This document shows positions 5,468 through 6,662 of a stretch of 6,662 nucleotides of DNA, one piece after another. The notes under the pieces were generated by a model that did not search any database, was not told the DNA's origin, and worked only from the letters and a program-made list of their open reading frames with translations. Where the stretch lies: contig DFBP01000031.1 of assembly GCA_002366685.1 (NCBI GenBank), forward strand, positions 604-7,265, read 5' to 3'. A program made the position numbers and the translations under genes. Positions within the stretch are counted from its first letter, which is position 1; each line of letters opens with the position of its first letter. This DNA comes from Rhodobacterales bacterium UBA3077 (lineage in GTDB: Bacteria; Pseudomonadota; Alphaproteobacteria; Rhodobacterales; Rhodobacteraceae).

Positions 5468-6662
5468 AATGCGGCCTCTATAGCGGCCTGTTTTAGGGCT
5501 TTAGACTTGTTGACCGTTTCCTGATACTCGGCTTCGGCAACACTATCATAAACCACGCCGCCGCCTGCTTGCACATAAAGTGTTTTGTCTTTGATCACAC
5601 CCGTGCGCAACGCTATGCAAATGTCCATATCGCCATTGGCCGCGAAATACCCAAAGCCACCGCCATAAACACCGCGTTTCTCGCTTTCCAGCTCGTCGAT
5701 GATCTCCATCGCGCGCACTTTGGGGGCACCGGAAACCGTGCCAGCGGGCAGGCCTGCGAGCAGTGCGCTAAGCGCGTCATGGTCATCGGAAAGCTCGCCC
5801 TGAACGTTTGAAACGATGTGCATCACATGGCTATAACGTTCGATTATAAATTGCTCATTCGGGTTCACGGTTCCAATTTTAGCCACTCGGCCAACATCAT
5901 TCCGGCCGAGGTCCAGAAGCATCAGATGTTCGGCACATTCTTTTGGGTCGGCCAACAGGTCTTTTTCAAGAGCTTGGTCCTCCGCCTCATTTTTGCCGCG
6001 CGGTCGTGTGCCGGCAATAGGGCGAATGGTGACTTTGTTATCCTTAACCTGAACCAATATCTCCGGGCTGGCGCCAACAATTTGATAGCCGCCAAAATTG
6101 AAATAGAACATGTAGGGAGAGGGGTTTGTGCGGCGCAAGGCGCGGTAAAGCGTAAACGGTGGCAGCGTAAAGTCCTGTTTCCACCTTTGGCTAGGCACAA
6201 CCTGAAAAATATCTCCGGCCTTTATGTATTCCTTGGCCTTTTCGACCATATCGAAATACTCGGATTTGGTCATATTCGAAACGGGCTCTGCAGCCGAGGT
6301 TTCCTCTAATTCGTTAATTCCGGCAACTGCGGGGCGGTCCAACTCGCGGAGCGCATCGGCTACGCGCTCGGCGGCTTGGGCATAGGCAGCGCGGGCCGAA
6401 AGGCCGGAGTTGACCCATGCAGGCGAGATAACCGTTACCTCCCCCTTAACCCCGTCAACGACAACCACAACCGAAGGGCGCTGCATTACGGCATCGGGTA
6501 ATCCAAGAGGGTCAGGGTTGATATCAGGCAAGTGTTCTACAAGGCGGATCATGTCATACCCAAGAAAGCCGAAAAGCCCGGATGACATTGGCGGGAGGTC
6601 TTCGGGGAGGTCGATTGCACTTTCGGAGATCAGGTTGCGAAGGCTGGTAAGCGGGTCACTTT
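5443..6662 (-). CDS. trpE: Anthranilate synthase component I TrpE (partial, 5' end beyond right edge)
   Basis: TrpE makes anthranilate from chorismate using ammonia delivered by TrpG. The reading frame stays open to the window edge: 24 further codons precede the in-frame Met at 6588 and read like TrpE (ending in SAIDLPEDLPP), so that Met is internal. About 405 residues are present; relative to a usual length near 500, roughly the first 100 are missing, including the region of the LLES tryptophan feedback site. Counting from Met 6588, visible chorismate-enzyme segments are GLFGFLGYDM (4-13), VVPSQRW (130-136), PIAGTRPRG (190-198), HLMLLDLGRNDVGR (221-234), PAGTVSGAPKVRAMEIIDE (281-299), YGGGFGY (308-314) and QAGGGVVYDSVAEAEYQET (340-358). 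It is not fused to TrpG. The next gene on this strand is the TDT transporter; the partner trpG lies about 2.4 kb away in another transcription unit. Confidence 0.97.
   Translation of the reverse strand, partial: SDPLTSLRNLISESAIDLPEDLPPMSSGLFGFLGYDMIRLVEHLPDINPDPLGLPDAVMQRPSVVVVVDGVKGEVTVISPAWVNSGLSARAAYAQAAERVADALRELDRPAVAGINELEETSAAEPVSNMTKSEYFDMVEKAKEYIKAGDIFQVVPSQRWKQDFTLPPFTLYRALRRTNPSPYMFYFNFGGYQIVGASPEILVQVKDNKVTIRPIAGTRPRGKNEAEDQALEKDLLADPKECAEHLMLLDLGRNDVGRVAKIGTVNPNEQFIIERYSHVMHIVSNVQGELSDDHDALSALLAGLPAGTVSGAPKVRAMEIIDELESEKRGVYGGGFGYFAANGDMDICIALRTGVIKDKTLYVQAGGGVVYDSVAEAEYQETVNKSKALKQAAIEAALFGITRSN

Noticed and set aside
5569..6309. Plus-strand reading frames opposite trpE
   Set aside because: They lie antisense to a well-conserved gene, have no recognisable family features and are explained by codon bias of trpE.
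6589..6662. trpE starting at the ATG at 6588
   Set aside because: The frame stays open upstream to the window edge and the extra 24 codons read as TrpE sequence leading into GLFGFLGYDM, so the Met is internal and the gene is simply cut by the window.
1..6662. Mobile element, defence system, CRISPR array or tRNA
   Set aside because: I saw no transposase, integrase, repeat array, attachment site or tRNA-like cloverleaf; coding density and gene content are those of a core chromosomal region.

Overview
The window is an ordinary-looking piece of an alphaproteobacterial chromosome, most likely from a marine Rhodobacterales (Roseobacter-type) organism. The clues are the moderate GC content, the gene order trpE / YibQ-like / trpG-trpD-trpC-moaC-moeA, and the wording of the proteins themselves (for example the TrpD, TrpE and YibQ-like sequences). 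The taxonomic call is an inference from recalled family sequences, not from a search.

Layout from left to right. Positions 1-3021 are one tightly packed minus-strand operon, transcribed right to left: trpG, trpD, trpC, moaC and the first codons of moeA. trpG/trpD overlap by 4 bases (ATGA), trpC/moaC abut with no gap, and moaC/moeA overlap again by ATGA. The one loose junction is trpD-trpC, where 108 bases carry two stem-loops. A 126-base divergent spacer (3022-3147) separates trpG from a plus-strand gene for a membrane-anchored, degenerate polysaccharide deacetylase (YibQ-like). That gene converges, with a 45-base gap, on a minus-strand gene for a ten-helix TDT/SLAC1-TehA family transporter. 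An AT-rich 84-base gap then leads to the 3' end of trpE, which runs off the right edge and ends in a plausible intrinsic terminator.

Function. TrpE and TrpG together form anthranilate synthase (chorismate + glutamine to anthranilate). TrpD adds the phosphoribosyl group and TrpC makes indole-3-glycerol phosphate. TrpF, TrpA and TrpB are not in the window. MoaC and MoeA belong to molybdenum cofactor synthesis (cyclic pyranopterin monophosphate formation and molybdate insertion) and appear to be co-transcribed with trpGDC. The large subunit gene trpE is a separate transcription unit from its partner trpG.

I found no mobile element, CRISPR array, tRNA or rRNA, and no convincing new system. The points most worth a second look are a Thr in place of the usual Asp in the TrpD phosphate-binding loop, the two stem-loops before trpC (which lacks a visible Shine-Dalgarno), and the apparent loss of metal ligands in the YibQ-like protein.
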